This document shows, in pieces, positions 6,592 to 7,183 of a DNA stretch of 7,183 nucleotides. Every line of letters begins with the position of its first letter. Position 1 is the stretch's first letter. Under the pieces are notes generated by a model. It was not told where the DNA came from and did no database searches. It saw only the letters and a program-made list of their open reading frames with translations. The DNA comes from Clostridia bacterium. Lineage in GTDB: Bacteria; Bacillota_A; Clostridia; Oscillospirales; CAG-272. Both the position numbers and the translations under genes were made by a program. The stretch lies in assembly GCA_017454075.1 (NCBI GenBank), contig JAFTDQ010000024.1:1-7183 (forward strand). The letters run 5' to 3'.

Positions 6592-7074
6592 ATGATTCCA
6601 AAAACCAGCGTTTGGAGCCGGGCCCAAACAGTACAATTGTCAGTAGCAAAAGAAATCGAGCCGGGATTCAATATCAGATTTGATAAAAAGATTCCCGAAG
6701 CAACTCAGTCCGAACTGCGCGCTTTTGTTGAATGGATTGAGAGCAATTTTCGCATCCCAATTACTTTTTGGGTGGATTTTGATTATAAGCATTACTTAAT
6801 CAGAAGAGATGGCAAACGCGTAGGGTATCTGTTCTACTGGGCGGATTTTGATTCTTATCCTGTGTTCAATAACCCTGCAGATATCCCTGAATTGCGGCTT
6901 GCGGTGCGCGAAGAGCATTGGACGATAGAAGAAATCCTGACATCATTCATTGATGCGATCATGTGCTACTATGCCTGGATCTGCAACGAAATTGATGATT
7001 CTTACGAGCCGGCTGAAGCGGAGGTGGAAGAAATACTTCAAGAATATCTGCGCTCCAGAAAACCGACGGATTGA
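6592..7074 (+). CDS. Hypothetical protein, low-GC gene between direct repeats
   Basis: The 160-aa product is not a family I can name. It is soluble and acidic, with no signal peptide or membrane segment. Visible elements are a helix at about 36-52 (TQSELRAFVEWIESNF), a beta region at 55-83 rich in aromatic residues (ITFWVDFDYKHYLI, then KRVGYLFYWADF), a helix at 111-133 (TIEEILTSFIDAIMCYYAWI) and an acidic final helix at 141-154. The pattern is that of a small alpha/beta protein; a role as an immunity or accessory protein is conceivable but nothing in the window shows a matching toxin. Its base composition differs from its neighbours: a hand count gives 73 G+C of 180 bases in 6661-6840, against 113 of 180 in three sampled lines of the preceding gene. 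It is flanked by direct copies of the palindromic repeat, which suggests it arrived as a separate unit. Confidence 0.88.
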   Translation: MIPKTSVWSRAQTVQLSVAKEIEPGFNIRFDKKIPEATQSELRAFVEWIESNFRIPITFWVDFDYKHYLIRRDGKRVGYLFYWADFDSYPVFNNPADIPELRLAVREEHWTIEEILTSFIDAIMCYYAWICNEIDDSYEPAEAEVEEILQEYLRSRKPTD

Positions 7075-7075
7075 T

Positions 7076-7183
7076 ATGAGCGTTACGAAATTTAACGATA
7101 ACCCCGATTTTGTTAAAATAGCAATCTTTAACCACAAACGAAACGGTCGGACAATTCTCCCGCCTCCCTTGTGTAAAGGGAGG
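7076..7183 (+). CDS. Possible small ORF running into the repeat and off the window
   Basis: An ATG one base after the preceding stop (TGATATG) opens a frame that stays open to the last base, 36 codons. The first 28 codons (MSVTKFNDNPDFVKIAIFNH...) look plausibly coding. The final nine or so codons (PPPLCKGR) are translated from the palindromic repeat. There is no clear Shine-Dalgarno site, so translation would rely on coupling to the gene before it. It may instead be non-coding spacer or the remnant of a gene interrupted by the repeat. Confidence 0.3.
   Translation, partial: MSVTKFNDNPDFVKIAIFNHKRNGRTILPPPLCKGR
7092..7119 (+). promoter_or_regulatory. Possible outward promoter after the last gene
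   Basis: TTAACG (7092-7097, 4 of 6 to consensus) and TAAAAT (7114-7119, 5 of 6) are spaced by 16 nt. TGT precedes the -10 box (7111-7113). It would transcribe through the second repeat towards a gene beyond the window. It overlaps the possible small ORF, and the two readings compete. Confidence 0.35.
7159..7183. repeat. Palindromic interspersed repeat, copy 2, cut by window end
   Basis: The 25 bases are identical to 6511-6535 and in the same orientation, 648 bp further on. They include the full first hairpin, CCTCCCTT (7163-7170) with AAGGGAGG (7176-7183). The window ends exactly where that hairpin closes, so the remaining part is not visible. If the window is the end of a contig, a break at a dispersed repeat would be expected. 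Confidence 0.8.

Noticed and set aside
6592..7074. Assigning the low-GC gene as an immunity protein of a toxin system
   Set aside because: Size and acidity would fit, but no toxin-like gene is present in the window and I recognise no immunity family motif.
6511..7183. CRISPR array or insertion sequence
   Set aside because: Only two repeat copies exist, 648 bp apart with a gene between them, and there is no cas gene, transposase or terminal inverted repeat pair.

Overview
The window looks like a piece of a gut-type Clostridia (Oscillospiraceae/Christensenellales-like) genome, probably uncultured. The reasons are moderately high GC in most genes, near-perfect Gram-positive Shine-Dalgarno sites (AGGAGG), a consensus extended -10 SigA promoter, a YoaP-type GNAT protein, a secreted BspA-like leucine-rich-repeat protein, and a short palindromic repeat that I recall as widespread in that group. 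The taxonomic call is inference. All genes I can support lie on the + strand.

Layout: (1) positions 3-551 hold the 3' part of an unrecognised gene whose start lies outside the window. (2) Positions 552-766 are a regulatory spacer with a strong, probably bidirectional, intrinsic terminator (about 610-650) and a well-formed promoter (697-725). (3) Positions 767-6507 look like one transcription unit of four genes with gaps of 65, 41 and 19 nt: a cysteine-rich hypothetical protein with a WWG...SATD C-terminus, a GNAT acetyltransferase with a YoaP C-terminal domain, a 480-aa cytosolic-looking protein built from duplicated modules, and an 876-aa secreted BspA-like protein ending in four Ig-like repeats. 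(4) Positions 6511-6565 hold a palindromic repeat, then an AT-richer hypothetical gene (6592-7074), then a second direct copy of the repeat (7159-7183) cut by the window end. A short open frame (7076 to the edge) runs into this second copy.

Functionally, only the YoaP-like GNAT protein and the surface protein can be placed in known families. The other four genes are conserved-looking proteins of unknown role, and I do not assign them a pathway. No rRNA, tRNA, CRISPR array, transposase or recombinase is visible. The two points most worth following are the low-GC gene bracketed by direct repeats and the internally duplicated 480-aa protein co-transcribed with the secreted one. I found no firm evidence for a new biological system.
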